Assembly: GCF_022227765.1 (NCBI RefSeq)
Contig: NZ_JAJMLZ010000002.1
Span: forward strand, 372,001 to 436,000
Source of the DNA: Ectothiorhodospira shaposhnikovii
GTDB lineage: Bacteria > Pseudomonadota > Gammaproteobacteria > Ectothiorhodospirales > Ectothiorhodospiraceae
Length of the DNA: 64,000 nt
Reading direction: 5' to 3'
Shown here in pieces: positions 1 to 8,848 of the stretch; the stretch's first letter is position 1, and the number at the start of each line of letters is the position of its first letter. Made by a program: the position numbers and the translations under genes. A model generated the notes under the pieces. That model did not search any database, was not told where the DNA came from, and saw nothing but the letters and a program-made list of their open reading frames with translations.

Positions 1-888
1 TCGGCTGACGCCGTGCTCCAGTAAAGAGCGAACCAGTTCACCGCGACGGCTCGACATGAACCGAAAGAGAATCTGCAGGATCAATTGACGGTCTGAGTTG
101 CGGAGTCCCTCAAGGGGTGTCCCGGGGTGAAGGCTAAGATCCTGGGGACTGACACCACCCACCTCCTTCATAAAATCGGACAACGCATTTTCTCCAATAC
201 TCCGACTCGCGGGTCTAACCAGCATCCCCATGTAATGGGCCAACTCAAACCATCGCGATGCACTGATCTGCTCGCCAAGGACTCTCCCATAACCGGTTCG
301 GATAACCCGGTCTGCCCAGCGCTGGAATGCCATGGCATCTTCAGAAAACAGTCGAGGGTGCGTCTGTCGAAGGTCTGCTCCGCAGCTCGCACAGATCGCT
401 AGGTTACCATCCTCTGGCTGTAGTCGATGAGGTTCTAAAGGCGAATCGCAGTGCCAGCAGCGATCCAACAAAGAGTTACCGTGTCGCTCACAGCCGACAT
501 GCCACACAAGACGCCAATGAACCCGATAAAACGGCGCGTGATCTTCAGTCAGGCAGTGAGGGCAATATTGGAGGCCCCCTTTACGCGAATGCCCCCGCGT
601 ACCCAGTGTAAGTAGCCATCGCCACTTCATTTTTTCGCTAGGCGGAGTGGGAACAACGCGATCTGCGATCCATCGTAAGGCGGCTTGCTCGATGGCTTCT
701 TCCGAGACGCCCGACACCGCGGCCAGGGCAGATGTGCGTTCCTCGTTGTACCCTCGGTCCGGATCGGCAGTCCATACCCGCCAGGTAGGCCATATTTGCT
801 GGGTCAGTGTCTTGGGGTCACAACCAAATGTCATAGCCGCGCGAATCAGCCAGGACGACAGCAGTTCGTCCGGATTTAGGGCAGGCAT
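1..888 (-). CDS. tniQ: TniQ/TnsD-family target-selection protein (3' part outside window)
   Basis: From ATG at 888 the frame stays open for 296 codons to the window edge, so the C-terminus is missing. The N-terminus reads MPALNPDELLSSWLIRAA, the hallmark start of TniQ proteins. Two zinc-binding clusters follow: C109-x2-C112 with C133/H136, then C144-x2-C147 with C166-x2-C169. TniQ proteins recognise the attachment site or a guide complex and recruit the TnsC ATPase. It starts 17 nt after the tnsC stop and is the last visible gene of the module. Given the insertion in comM, this protein is the likely comM-recognising factor (inference). The usual TnsD length of about 500 residues cannot be checked here. 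Confidence 0.88.
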   Translation of the reverse strand, partial: MPALNPDELLSSWLIRAAMTFGCDPKTLTQQIWPTWRVWTADPDRGYNEERTSALAAVSGVSEEAIEQAALRWIADRVVPTPPSEKMKWRWLLTLGTRGHSRKGGLQYCPHCLTEDHAPFYRVHWRLVWHVGCERHGNSLLDRCWHCDSPLEPHRLQPEDGNLAICASCGADLRQTHPRLFSEDAMAFQRWADRVIRTGYGRVLGEQISASRWFELAHYMGMLVRPASRSIGENALSDFMKEVGGVSPQDLSLHPGTPLEGLRNSDRQLILQILFRFMSSRRGELVRSLLEHGVSR

Positions 889-905
889 CAGCGGCCACTG
901 TGGGT

Positions 906-1796
906 TTACAGGGCGACTTCCCGAATGCCACGAGTCGGTCGTACCCATGTATTGCCCTCAATGATGGTCTTGTCGATCTGCTCTTGGCCATTGTTGATTG
1001 CATCCGTTGCGCAGACAACCAGTAGGCGATGCAGGTCGCCTAAGTTACCTCCACTGAGAGCATGAAGCCGCTGAGCCAGCTCAGGACGGTGGAGCATGGA
1101 TCGTTTTTTAAGCGGCAGCACCCTCTCAAAGCCCGCCAATAAATGCTGAAAATCCTTATCCAGCTTCCATGCCGACAACGCAATGACATCGAATCGGCTA
1201 GCGTGTTGCGGATCGGTGTGAAGGACTCGAACTGCATCCCGTGTCCCAACCCCGACAATGGGAATGGCCAGCTCATTGCAAAGCAGTTTGAGCGTATTCA
1301 TGACCTCACGCTGCTTGATGGCCGATCCGGTCAGCAGTGAGTGAAATTCGTCGATGACCAGCACTCGGGTTTGGCACAGCCGCAGCAAGTGAATTACCTG
1401 GTATCGCAGGCGGGATTTGGAATCTGTGGGGCGATAGGGGGTGAAGAATCGCTCCAGGATTGAAATGTACAAACCCTTTTCGTCGGCGCTAGGCGGTGCT
1501 TCTGCCAAGACCACGGGCTTTACCGGCTCTGAGTTTTCATCCACATAGCCTTCGCCGTGCAATTCCTTAAATCTTCGGACAATCGTGGTTTTACCATTAT
1601 TGGAATCCCCCACAATTAATAAATTTGGCATCCGAGGACGCTTGGGCTTTTCCATCAGTCCCCGCAGAGTATCCAGGATGTTGTTGGCTAAAGGGTAGGA
1701 AATCCATCGAGGCTGATCCATGAAGGCAATTCGATCCGCATTAGACATACCCATGATATGACGGAAGTCGGAGTGAATATGATCAAAGTCCATCAT
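906..1796 (-). CDS. tnsC: TnsC/TniB-type AAA+ transposition regulator
   Basis: This 296-residue protein is an AAA+ ATPase with Walker A GDSNNGKT at residues 63-70 and Walker B VLVIDE ending at residue 150, followed by FHSLL. The sequence is of the short TniB type rather than the ~555-residue TnsC of canonical Tn7. In Tn7-like systems the ATPase oligomerises on target DNA, connects the TniQ target selector with the TnsAB transposase and mediates target immunity. The ATG at 1796 overlaps the tnsB stop codon (ATGA), indicating translational coupling. A second Met follows directly and could be the start. Confidence 0.92.
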   Translation of the reverse strand: MMDFDHIHSDFRHIMGMSNADRIAFMDQPRWISYPLANNILDTLRGLMEKPKRPRMPNLLIVGDSNNGKTTIVRRFKELHGEGYVDENSEPVKPVVLAEAPPSADEKGLYISILERFFTPYRPTDSKSRLRYQVIHLLRLCQTRVLVIDEFHSLLTGSAIKQREVMNTLKLLCNELAIPIVGVGTRDAVRVLHTDPQHASRFDVIALSAWKLDKDFQHLLAGFERVLPLKKRSMLHRPELAQRLHALSGGNLGDLHRLLVVCATDAINNGQEQIDKTIIEGNTWVRPTRGIREVAL

Positions 1797-3727
1797 GAAA
1801 TATCACCCATGAAGTCAATCTCTCCGTCAATTAGCCCGTCCAAAATTGGCTGCTGCACGGTATCCGATTTCTCCTTTACAATGGGGGCGGCAGGAGTGGT
1901 TTTCTTTTCATGCTCCACACGCCGTTGGGCTTGCCTGCGGGCCTTCTTAGTTTTCCCCTTTGCCTCATCCACTTTGCCGCGCAACTCCGTGAGAGCGGCG
2001 AAGATCTGTTGTTCATTCACGCTTTCGGCACCTTGTTTTTTGAGCAATTCACGCGCTTGGCGATATTCCCAAATACTCATGGCAGGCAGCGTCAAATCAG
2101 CAAAGGGGATCTTGAAGTATTGCTTCAAGTCAGGATCAAAGAACCAGATCGCACTGATATCCCGGGGATCTCTGCGAAAAACAAACTCACGTTTCTTTTT
2201 GGGATCGTTTGCGCTGGTTGCGTTGATCCATGGGCGCAATGCCTCATCGTAATAGTGCATCCCATCAATGGTGACCCCGAAGGTCTGGATGGTACGATGA
2301 AAGGAGGGCAAGAAATCCAGGTAGACCGTATGACGATCTGCCGGGCGCGGTGGAATGCCAATGCCTGCCAAGTCGCCAACACCAAAAACACCAATTTCCC
2401 ACTTCTTGAGAGGCGACATCCCAATCCCCGAATGCAGTCGATGGTGGTAGACCTTGCAGATAAGGGTGACAAGCCATTCTTCAAATTCCGAAAGAGTCAT
2501 CGCTGCATGCTTTTCGGATTCGTAGCCTTCTTTGTGTTTCACCGATGAGAAAGTGGTTCCCGGTAGGTCGTGAATATCTCGAAGCAACGTGCCAAGCAGT
2601 CGTTCGATGTGTCCACCGTACTGGGGCTGCCCGACGGGCCGAAACTCCAGTTGGATGCCATGTGCCAAGCATGACTTCTGGAAGTTGTCGGATCGAAAAT
2701 CTGCGCCATTATCGACATGGATCTTCTTTGGGTAACCCCATACGGGCCAATCGGCGTCCACTTTGTGAAGTAGAAGCCATTCTTCCTTGGGCAACATGGA
2801 CTGGGATACGCACATAGCCACGGAAGTTTCCGAGGGTGGGTCAAAGGAGAGGTAGTAGCCAGTGACCATGCGGCTATAGATATCCATGGCAAGGGTAATC
2901 CACGGCCTGCCAATGGGCTTACGATGTGCATCATCCACCAGAATGATGTCTGCTGGGGTATGGTCAATCTGGATCACCGCCAAAGGGTAGTCCGCATCTG
3001 GGAAGCGCCCCGGGGTGGGTATGAACTTGTTTTTTGCTCGTTCCCTGTATCCGCGTTTACGCAGCCGCTCTTTTTCTGGAATGCGGCTGATTCGTGAGCG
3101 GATCGTTCCGGGGCTGGGGGGCGATACACCCCGTTCGGCGCAGATTCTTTGCACCTCAGTGACCGCCTTCTGATCAGTTGAACGCTGGTGGGTTAAGTAA
3201 TAATTTTGAATCACCTCTTCGATGATTTTTTCAGCAAATTCACCAATTCGACTTTTGCCGCGTTTCCACCCTCGGGTCATCGGGATGAGTGCGGTCATGG
3301 ACCCGTAGGCGTTGTAACGCTTGATCCATCGATACAGAGTGGCTGTGTCCACCCCCACCTCTTGGGCGCGTTTACTGACCTCGGATCGCCCTAACAGAGT
3401 ACCCTGCCTCAGCAATGGCTTGATAGCCTCAAATCGTCGTTCCGCCTCACGCCAATCCTTATCTCCTATTTCTAATAAGTCGTTGCGCTGCTGTGAGTGG
3501 CTGTTATTCTCCAGAGGACGCAGATCAGAGATGCGTAACGGTTGGCTTTGAAGGGTTTCGACATCGACACCGATCACCGATGAGAAATCCAGTATCTCAG
3601 TAATTCGATAAACTTTCCCATTGATTTGAACATAGGCCCCTATCTTGACATCGACCTTTTGCCGCTTGGGCGCAAAATCTGGACCATCAAACGCCATATC
3701 TATTTCGTATCCACAGGAATCACTCAT
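1793..3727 (-). CDS. tnsB: TnsB/TniA-family DDE transposase
   Basis: The product is a 644-residue member of the Mu/TniA/TnsB transposase family. The retroviral-integrase-type core is readable: first Asp in VIQIDHTPAD (about residue 255), second Asp in IHVDNGADF (about 339) and the Glu in GGHIERLLG (about 375). An N-terminal helix-turn-helix region (VDTATLYRWIKRY) precedes it, and a basic C-terminal tail probably contacts TnsC. TnsB binds repeats in the transposon ends and cuts and joins the 3' ends. The start at 3727 is chosen because its ATG overlaps the tnsA stop (ATGAGTGA); an upstream ATG at 3757 would overlap tnsA by 38 nt. Confidence 0.94.
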   Translation of the reverse strand: MSDSCGYEIDMAFDGPDFAPKRQKVDVKIGAYVQINGKVYRITEILDFSSVIGVDVETLQSQPLRISDLRPLENNSHSQQRNDLLEIGDKDWREAERRFEAIKPLLRQGTLLGRSEVSKRAQEVGVDTATLYRWIKRYNAYGSMTALIPMTRGWKRGKSRIGEFAEKIIEEVIQNYYLTHQRSTDQKAVTEVQRICAERGVSPPSPGTIRSRISRIPEKERLRKRGYRERAKNKFIPTPGRFPDADYPLAVIQIDHTPADIILVDDAHRKPIGRPWITLAMDIYSRMVTGYYLSFDPPSETSVAMCVSQSMLPKEEWLLLHKVDADWPVWGYPKKIHVDNGADFRSDNFQKSCLAHGIQLEFRPVGQPQYGGHIERLLGTLLRDIHDLPGTTFSSVKHKEGYESEKHAAMTLSEFEEWLVTLICKVYHHRLHSGIGMSPLKKWEIGVFGVGDLAGIGIPPRPADRHTVYLDFLPSFHRTIQTFGVTIDGMHYYDEALRPWINATSANDPKKKREFVFRRDPRDISAIWFFDPDLKQYFKIPFADLTLPAMSIWEYRQARELLKKQGAESVNEQQIFAALTELRGKVDEAKGKTKKARRQAQRRVEHEKKTTPAAPIVKEKSDTVQQPILDGLIDGEIDFMGDIS

Positions 3728-4391
3728 CGTTGGCCACCCACAATACGGTGTGTTCATTCAGTGGTCGGTAAATGTCGCAATCAAGCTGGCGGGTCGCCAA
3801 CAAGTGCCATAGGTGAGAAATCCCCTCGGCTCGATACAGGCCCATGAAGTATCGTGCCAAAAGATAATGAAAAGGAGCCGACCCCATACGGGCCAAGCCT
3901 TGGATAATCCAATCGCTTTCCTCCCTCGGAAATACCATACGCTTATATCGTTCCAGAAACTGGATATTGGCAAACATCTGATCCCGGATTCTGGATTCAT
4001 CGTGGATATGAAACTCCCACTCTTCCTGCTTGGCGTACCGGTAAGCGGCTTTCCATTTGGGTAGCCAGTCTCGCCAATGCTCGCGCCACTGTGATTCCGG
4101 TTTGACTTCAACCAATAACGGCCTGGGGAAGTCAGAGTGCGTCCGATTTCCGAGGCGGAAGTACACGAGGAAGTCCGGCGTGTAGGTATACTCTCGACCG
4201 CCCCGAAGGCTAAAGCGGATTTGGCAGGGCTGGGGGATGATGTCCAGAACCGTCCGGTTAAACTCATTTCGTGCGATAAAATCACGCTCTAACGTCGATT
4301 CGTAAGGAATGGCGGTCTCACCCCGAAAGGGGTAAATACCCGAAACACTTCGTCGGGTCGGTTTAATGGTTCGAGCCTGTGTCGGGATCAT
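3720..4391 (-). CDS. tnsA: TnsA-type endonuclease subunit of the transposase
   Basis: This is a 223-residue TnsA homologue. The restriction-endonuclease-like active site is visible as YESTLERDF (Glu31/Glu35), YTPDF (Asp73) and VEVKP (Glu95, Lys97), the same E...D...x-K layout as Tn7 TnsA. TnsA cuts the 5' strands at the element ends while TnsB cuts the 3' strands, giving cut-and-paste rather than replicative movement. It is the first gene of the module. Its ATG lies 2 bp from the innermost TnsB-type end repeat, so binding of TnsB to the end could also repress the operon (inference). Confidence 0.93.
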   Translation of the reverse strand: MIPTQARTIKPTRRSVSGIYPFRGETAIPYESTLERDFIARNEFNRTVLDIIPQPCQIRFSLRGGREYTYTPDFLVYFRLGNRTHSDFPRPLLVEVKPESQWREHWRDWLPKWKAAYRYAKQEEWEFHIHDESRIRDQMFANIQFLERYKRMVFPREESDWIIQGLARMGSAPFHYLLARYFMGLYRAEGISHLWHLLATRQLDCDIYRPLNEHTVLWVANDE

Positions 4392-4393
4392 GG

Positions 4394-4528
4394 CTGTCGC
4401 ACCTATTTTTGGAAAAAAGCAACGAAGTCGCGCCTATTTCTAGCAAATTCGTCGCATTAATTTCTGAAAAAGCGCCCTAAGCTGTTGATTTTTGGTTACG
4501 CCTGTCGCACTTTATCTAGTATATGACA
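4394..4528. repeat. Right end of the Tn7-like element: four TnsB-type binding repeats plus terminus
   Basis: Four similar ~18-bp direct repeats with core GTCGC, followed in three of them by an A/T-rich half close to CTATTTCTAG, start at about 4394, 4425, 4449 and 4502. The GTCGC cores are at 4396, 4427, 4451 and 4504. The outermost copy runs into the terminal TATGACA ending at 4528. Several repeats of a short TnsB site at unequal spacing are the normal structure of Tn7-family ends. The next five bases, GTGGT (4529-4533), are the candidate target-site duplication, which can only be confirmed from the unseen left end. Confidence 0.75.
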
Positions 4529-5202
4529 GTGGTTCACGCCCCAAACCCGGAGAGATTTCCCTGGCCCATAACGGAATTCTGTTCCTGGACGAACTGGCGG
4601 AGTTCGACCGCAAGGCCCTGGACGTGCTGCGTGAACCCCTGGAGACCGGCCGCATCTCCATCTCCCGCGCCGCCCGGCAGGCGGAGTTTCCGGCCCGTTT
4701 CCAACTGGTGGCGGCGATGAATCCCTGCCCCCAGGGCTATGACTGCGACCTGGGACCCCACTGCCGCTGCACGCCGGAACAGCGTCGGCGGCACCGGGGG
4801 CGCATCTCGGCCCCGCTGCTGGACCGGATCGACCTGTCCATCGAGGTGCCCCGGCTGCCGCGGGATGTGCTGATGGATCCGGGACCGCCCCCGGAATCCA
4901 CCGAGCAGGTCAGGTCGAGGGTGGCCGCCTGCCGGGACCGGCAACTGGCACGGCAGGGGAAACTGAACGCGGCCCTGTCCGGGCGGGAAGCGGAAGGAAT
5001 CTGTACGCTGGCCCCGGCCCACCAACAGTTGCTGGAAACGGCCATGGACCGTTTCAGGCTCTCGGCTCGGGCCTATCACCGCATCCTGAGGGTTGCCCGC
5101 ACCCTGGCGGACATGGATGGCGCGCCCCGGATCGAGGCGCACCACCTGATGGAAGCCCTGAGCTACCGGGCCATGGACCGCTGGCGGGCCAGTGAGGCCT
5201 GA
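4529..5202 (+). pseudogene. comM: comM (YifB, Mg-chelatase-like helicase), 3' fragment split by the transposon
   Basis: The reading frame beyond the transposon terminus encodes the C-terminal ~225 residues of ComM/YifB (intact proteins are about 500 residues). It starts inside the GGGS-x-P-x-PGEISLAHNG segment, continues through LFLDELAEFDRKALDVLREPLETG (Walker B and sensor region of the Mg-chelatase ATPase) and ends with the C-terminal helical domain. The frame is otherwise undamaged, so the insertion looks recent or the fragment is not long decayed. ComM is a hexameric branch-migration helicase used in natural transformation; separation from its Walker A half should abolish function. A TTG at 4492 inside the transposon end could give a chimeric start, but no strong ribosome site is seen. 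Confidence 0.9.
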
Positions 5203-5227
5203 GCATTCACGGCCGGGACTGGACGGA

Positions 5228-7048
5228 TCAGCCGCCGCTGGCGCGGGAGGCGCGCTTGCGCTCGTGCTCCAGCAACAGCTTCTTGCGCACCCGGATCGCC
5301 TTGGGGGTGACTTCCACCAGTTCATCGTCCTCGATGAATTCCAGGGCCTGCTCCAGGGACAGGCGCAGGGGCGGCGTCAGGATGATGTTCTCGTCGGAAC
5401 CGGCGGCGCGGATGTTGGTGAGCTGCTTGGCCTTGAGGGGGTTCACCACCAGGTCGTTGTCCCGGGTGTGGATGCCGATGACCATGCCCTCATAGACCTC
5501 TTCACCGGGGCCGATGAACATGCGGCCACGCTCCTGCAGGTTGAACAGGGCAAAACCCAAGGCCTTGCCGTTGCCGTTGGCGATCAGTACCCCGTTGTTG
5601 CGGGGGGCCACCGCGCCGGCGCGGAACTCGCCGTAACTGTCGAACACATGATGCAGGATGCCGGTGCCGGAGGTGGCGGTCAGGAATTCGGTCTGGAAAC
5701 CGATCAGGCCGCGGGAAGGCACCCGGTAGTCCAGACGCACCCGGCCCTTGCCGTCGGGGATCATGTCCAGCAGTTCGCCGCGGCGGCTGCCCAGCTTTTC
5801 CATAATGCCCCCCTGGTGCTGCTCCTCCACGTCCACCGTCACCATCTCATAGGGCTCTTCCTTGATTCCGTCGCGGGTGCGCACGATGACTTCCGGGCGG
5901 GACACGCCCAGCTCGTAGCCCTCGCGGCGCATGTTCTCGATCAGGATGGACAGGTGCAGCTCTCCCCGGCCGGACACCCGGAACTTGTCCGGATCGTCGG
6001 TCTCTTCCACCCGCAGGGCCACATTGTGCTTGAGCTCCTCCATCAGACGCTCGCGCAGGTTGCGGGAGGTGACGTACTTGCCGTCACGTCCGGCGAAGGG
6101 CGAGGTGTTGACCTGGAAGGTCATGCTCACGGTAGGCTCGTCCACCGTCAGGGCCTTGAGGGGCTCCACCGCAGCCGGGTCGCAAATGGTATCGGAGATA
6201 TAGAGTTCATCCATGCCGGTGAAGGCGATGATGTCACCGGCACGGGCCTCGGGCACTTCCATCCGGTCCAGCCCCCGGAAGCCCAGGATCTGGAGCACGC
6301 GCCCGTTACGCACGTTGCTTTCCCGGTCCATGACCTTGACGGCGGTATTGGTCCTGATCTTGCCGCGGGTGATACGGCCGATCCCGATCAAACCCTGATA
6401 GGTGTTGTAATCCAGGGAGGACACCTGCATCTGGAACGGGCCTTCCGGGTCCACGCTGGGGGACGGCACCTTGTCGATGATGGTCTGGAACAGAGGATCC
6501 ATGTTGCCTTCGGTCACACCCGGCTCCAGGCCGGCGAAACCCTTGAGAGCGGAGCAATACACCACGGGGAAGTCGAGTTGTTCCTCGCTGGCGCCCAGGC
6601 GGTCGAAGAGGTCGAAGATCTGATCCACCACCCAGTCGGGACGGGCGCCGGGGCGGTCGATCTTGTTCACCACCACGATGGGGCGAAAGCCCATGGCGAA
6701 GGCCTTGGCGGTGACGAAGCGGGTCTGGGGCATGGGGCCGTCGACCGCATCCACCAGCAACAGCACGGAATCCACCATGGACAGCACCCGCTCCACCTCG
6801 CCGCCGAAATCGGCGTGGCCGGGGGTATCCACCACATTGATCCGGTAGCCGTTCCACTCCAGGGCGGTGTTCTTCGCCAGGATGGTGATGCCCCGCTCCT
6901 TTTCCAGCGCGTTGGAGTCCATCATCCGCTCCACCACCTGAGCCCGGGCGTCCAGGGTCCCCGAATGCTGCAGCAGCTTGTCCACGAGGGTGGTCTTGCC
7001 ATGGTCCACGTGGGCGATGATGGCGATGTTGCGAAGCTTGTCGGTCAT
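5228..7048 (-). CDS. typA: TypA/BipA ribosome-associated translational GTPase
   Basis: This 606-residue protein has the translational GTPase G1 region [16 protein letters not shown] close to the N-terminus, G2 ERGITI, G3 [16 protein letters not shown] and G4 NKID, followed by EF-G-like domains and the BipA-specific C-terminal domain ([20 protein letters not shown], then [11 protein letters not shown]). BipA binds 70S ribosomes and assists large-subunit assembly and stress adaptation. The start [13 protein letters not shown] at 7048 matches the family; an upstream Met would add 34 unrelated residues. It is transcribed towards the comM fragment. Confidence 0.97.
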   Translation of the reverse strand: MTDKLRNIAIIAHVDHGKTTLVDKLLQHSGTLDARAQVVERMMDSNALEKERGITILAKNTALEWNGYRINVVDTPGHADFGGEVERVLSMVDSVLLLVDAVDGPMPQTRFVTAKAFAMGFRPIVVVNKIDRPGARPDWVVDQIFDLFDRLGASEEQLDFPVVYCSALKGFAGLEPGVTEGNMDPLFQTIIDKVPSPSVDPEGPFQMQVSSLDYNTYQGLIGIGRITRGKIRTNTAVKVMDRESNVRNGRVLQILGFRGLDRMEVPEARAGDIIAFTGMDELYISDTICDPAAVEPLKALTVDEPTVSMTFQVNTSPFAGRDGKYVTSRNLRERLMEELKHNVALRVEETDDPDKFRVSGRGELHLSILIENMRREGYELGVSRPEVIVRTRDGIKEEPYEMVTVDVEEQHQGGIMEKLGSRRGELLDMIPDGKGRVRLDYRVPSRGLIGFQTEFLTATSGTGILHHVFDSYGEFRAGAVAPRNNGVLIANGNGKALGFALFNLQERGRMFIGPGEEVYEGMVIGIHTRDNDLVVNPLKAKQLTNIRAAGSDENIILTPPLRLSLEQALEFIEDDELVEVTPKAIRVRKKLLLEHERKRASRASGG

Positions 7049-7221
7049 GGGGAAAACGGCCTGCCGCCGGGGGATTGTTGGGCAAAGGGGGCGAGGATTA
7101 TACAGCCCGCGGGGTTGCGCGGATATGGCAAGGCCATGGATTATCCGCACGAAAACGGGTATTCCGCGGGGAAATTGGGCATCATGAGGCCCTGCAACCC
7201 CTGTGCACAGGAGGCCTTCCC

Positions 7222-7581
7222 ATGAAGACCCGTTATCAGGACATTGCCCCCTATCAGACGCTGGACGGATCGGAAATCCGGGAACTCATGCATCCCCGCC
7301 TGAATGGGGAGGGCGCGCTGAGCCTGGCGGAAGCCCTGGTACAGCCCGGCGCCGACACCCGCCTGCACCGCCACATGCAGACCGAGGAGCATTATCACTT
7401 CACCCAGGGCGAGGGGATGATGTATCTGGGAGATCAGGCCTTCCCGGTCAATGCGGGAGATACGGTCAGGATACCGCCCGGGGTCGCCCACAAGGTCCGG
7501 AATACCGGTGATGTGCCCCTGCGCATCCTGTGTGCCTGCGCGCCCCCCTATCGCCATGAGGACACGCAGGTTCTGGACTGA
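7222..7581 (+). CDS. Small cupin-domain protein
   Basis: This 119-residue single-domain cupin carries the first motif as HRHMQTEEHYHFTQGEG and the second as PPGVAHKVRNTG, giving the usual His/His/Glu/His metal-binding set. Such stand-alone cupins are often sugar-phosphate isomerase-like or simple metal-binding proteins; the substrate cannot be told from sequence. The ATG at 7222 is preceded by an AGGAGG-type ribosome site (7208-7214). Its stop codon abuts that of the convergent ycgL gene with no spacer. Confidence 0.85.
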   Translation: MKTRYQDIAPYQTLDGSEIRELMHPRLNGEGALSLAEALVQPGADTRLHRHMQTEEHYHFTQGEGMMYLGDQAFPVNAGDTVRIPPGVAHKVRNTGDVPLRILCACAPPYRHEDTQVLD

Positions 7582-7848
7582 TCAGGCCGGTGTCTCGTTC
7601 TCCGCCGGCATCTGCAGATGAAATCCCCGGCTTCTGAGGTTTTCCATTACCTGGGCGGCATCCTCCCGGGCCAGCCTGCGTTCGGGGGTCAGTTCGAACT
7701 CCAGGGCAAACACCGGCGCGCCGAACACCCTCATCAGGGCCTCCGGCAGGGATGAAAAATCATCCTTGGCGGGCAGGTAGAGATAGGTATCCTGCTTGCG
7801 GCTGCTGCGATAGACGTAGCATGGCATGCCGTGGGTGTCGTGACTCAA
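7582..7848 (-). CDS. YcgL-domain protein
   Basis: The core MPCYVYRSSRKQDTYLYL, followed by KDDFSSLPEALMRVFG, is the signature of the YcgL family (about 90-100 residues, function not established). It is often found near cell-division or RNase D genes in gammaproteobacteria, which is not the case here. The start is a TTG at 7848, placed 8 nt after an AAGGAG ribosome site, giving 88 residues. Starting at the internal ATG (7827) would leave only the core and no good ribosome site. It is convergent with the cupin gene. Confidence 0.8.
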   Translation of the reverse strand: MSHDTHGMPCYVYRSSRKQDTYLYLPAKDDFSSLPEALMRVFGAPVFALEFELTPERRLAREDAAQVMENLRSRGFHLQMPAENETPA

Positions 7849-7971
7849 ACCATGTTCTCCTTCGCTCAAGCATCAATACGTTGGCAATCATACATTGGCA
7901 ATCCCGCAACCGCCCGTCATTCCCCCCCGCATCTGACCCGGCGCAAATTCCGTGCAAACCACGACAAGGAC

Positions 7972-8718
7972 TCAATCCGCCTCGAAGATCACATCAGGCT
8001 CATCGGACGGGGGCTGCACTTCAGCCGGCGGCGGTAACCGGGGCGCGGCGCCCACCCGGTCCCAGACCTCCATGCGCTGAATATCCCGGCGCCGGTACTC
8101 AAAGGCCACGTGGCCGCCCATGACGACCTGCTGCAGGTAGAGACTGGTGGGGGTGGTCGCAATCAGATTGCCCTCCCGAACCACCCCGTCACCCAGTACC
8201 AGCCGCATGCGCGCGCCCTCAAGCCGGGGCAGTTCGGCCGGCAAGGCCGTGCGATAGGCCCTGGGCACGGGCGCGGGATCGGCCTCCAGCCGGAAGCTGG
8301 AAGCCGGCGGCAGGGGCTGGACCGGTGCAAAGGGGTCGTACTCGGCAATCTCCAGCGGTTGCCCGATTTCTTCCTCAATCCGACGGATCAGGGCCTGATT
8401 GGGTAACTCCACATCCCAGGGGCGGGTGACGGGCATCTGGATTTCCACCCCCACGCCGAACCGATCCAGGGTTTGCTCCACGGTCCGATCCGCACCGCCG
8501 TACAGGGCTCCACCGAGTACCAGCAGCCCCATCACCGACACCAGAAAGCCGGTCCGGGCCCGACGCCAGTGCAGCAACACGAAGGCCAGCGAGACAATAG
8601 GGACGAGATTGATCACGCCCCAGATGAATTCCCGGCGAAATCCGGCCCGGACCACCAGCAGGTAACCCAGGAGCACCAGTGCCGACCCTGCCAGCAGGGC
8701 GCCGTCCAGTACCGTCAT
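7972..8718 (-). CDS. Hypothetical membrane protein with large soluble C-terminal part
   Basis: The 248-residue product has three predicted transmembrane helices in the first ~85 residues (LDGALLAGSALVLLGYLLVV, FIWGVINLVPIVSLAFVLL, GFLVSVMGLLVLGGALYGG). A Pro- and Arg-rich soluble region of about 160 residues follows, including a beta-rich segment MRLVLGDGVVREGNLIATTPTSLYLQQVVMGG that resembles a small barrel. No catalytic motif is recognised and no family is named. The start at 8718 is chosen over an upstream Met because the hydrophobic N-terminus begins there. Confidence 0.65.
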   Translation of the reverse strand: MTVLDGALLAGSALVLLGYLLVVRAGFRREFIWGVINLVPIVSLAFVLLHWRRARTGFLVSVMGLLVLGGALYGGADRTVEQTLDRFGVGVEIQMPVTRPWDVELPNQALIRRIEEEIGQPLEIAEYDPFAPVQPLPPASSFRLEADPAPVPRAYRTALPAELPRLEGARMRLVLGDGVVREGNLIATTPTSLYLQQVVMGGHVAFEYRRRDIQRMEVWDRVGAAPRLPPPAEVQPPSDEPDVIFEAD

Positions 8719-8848
8719 GCGCAGACCCTCGAACCGCCACTCAATCGCAGGATTATAACAGCGCCCATACCGGCCATTGTCGCTTGTCCCTACCACCCGC
8801 CCGGGTTAAGCTGCCGATCAGCGGTCAGAACCTCAAGGAGAGAGGCGC

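Larger units (their letters stand above)
1..4528. mobile_element. Tn7-like transposon, right end with tnsABC-tniQ, inserted in comM
   Basis: Four minus-strand genes in the order tnsA, tnsB, tnsC (TniB-like), tniQ form a compact Tn7-family transposition module with 4-8 nt overlaps between the first three genes. The stretch is clearly poorer in GC than everything after 4530. The outer boundary is placed at 4528 because the sequence there ends in TGACA (TGTCA read inward), the Tn7-family TGT...ACA style of terminus, and because ComM coding sequence resumes immediately afterwards. The left end and all cargo lie outside the window. The gene set resembles the Tn6022/AbaR-type islands that occupy comM in Acinetobacter (family knowledge). 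No CRISPR-cas genes are seen in the part available. Confidence 0.9.

Noticed and set aside
1910-2548. Plus-strand frames inside tnsB
   Set aside because: Shadows of the transposase; they have no ribosome site and no motif.
1-4528. CRISPR-associated transposon
   Set aside because: Tn7-like elements can carry type I-F or V-K systems, but no cas gene or repeat array is visible in this part; only the unseen left side could show one.
5192-7225. 677-codon plus-strand open frame
   Set aside because: It is the antisense shadow of typA, whose full GTPase motif set is on the minus strand; long shadows are expected at this GC content.
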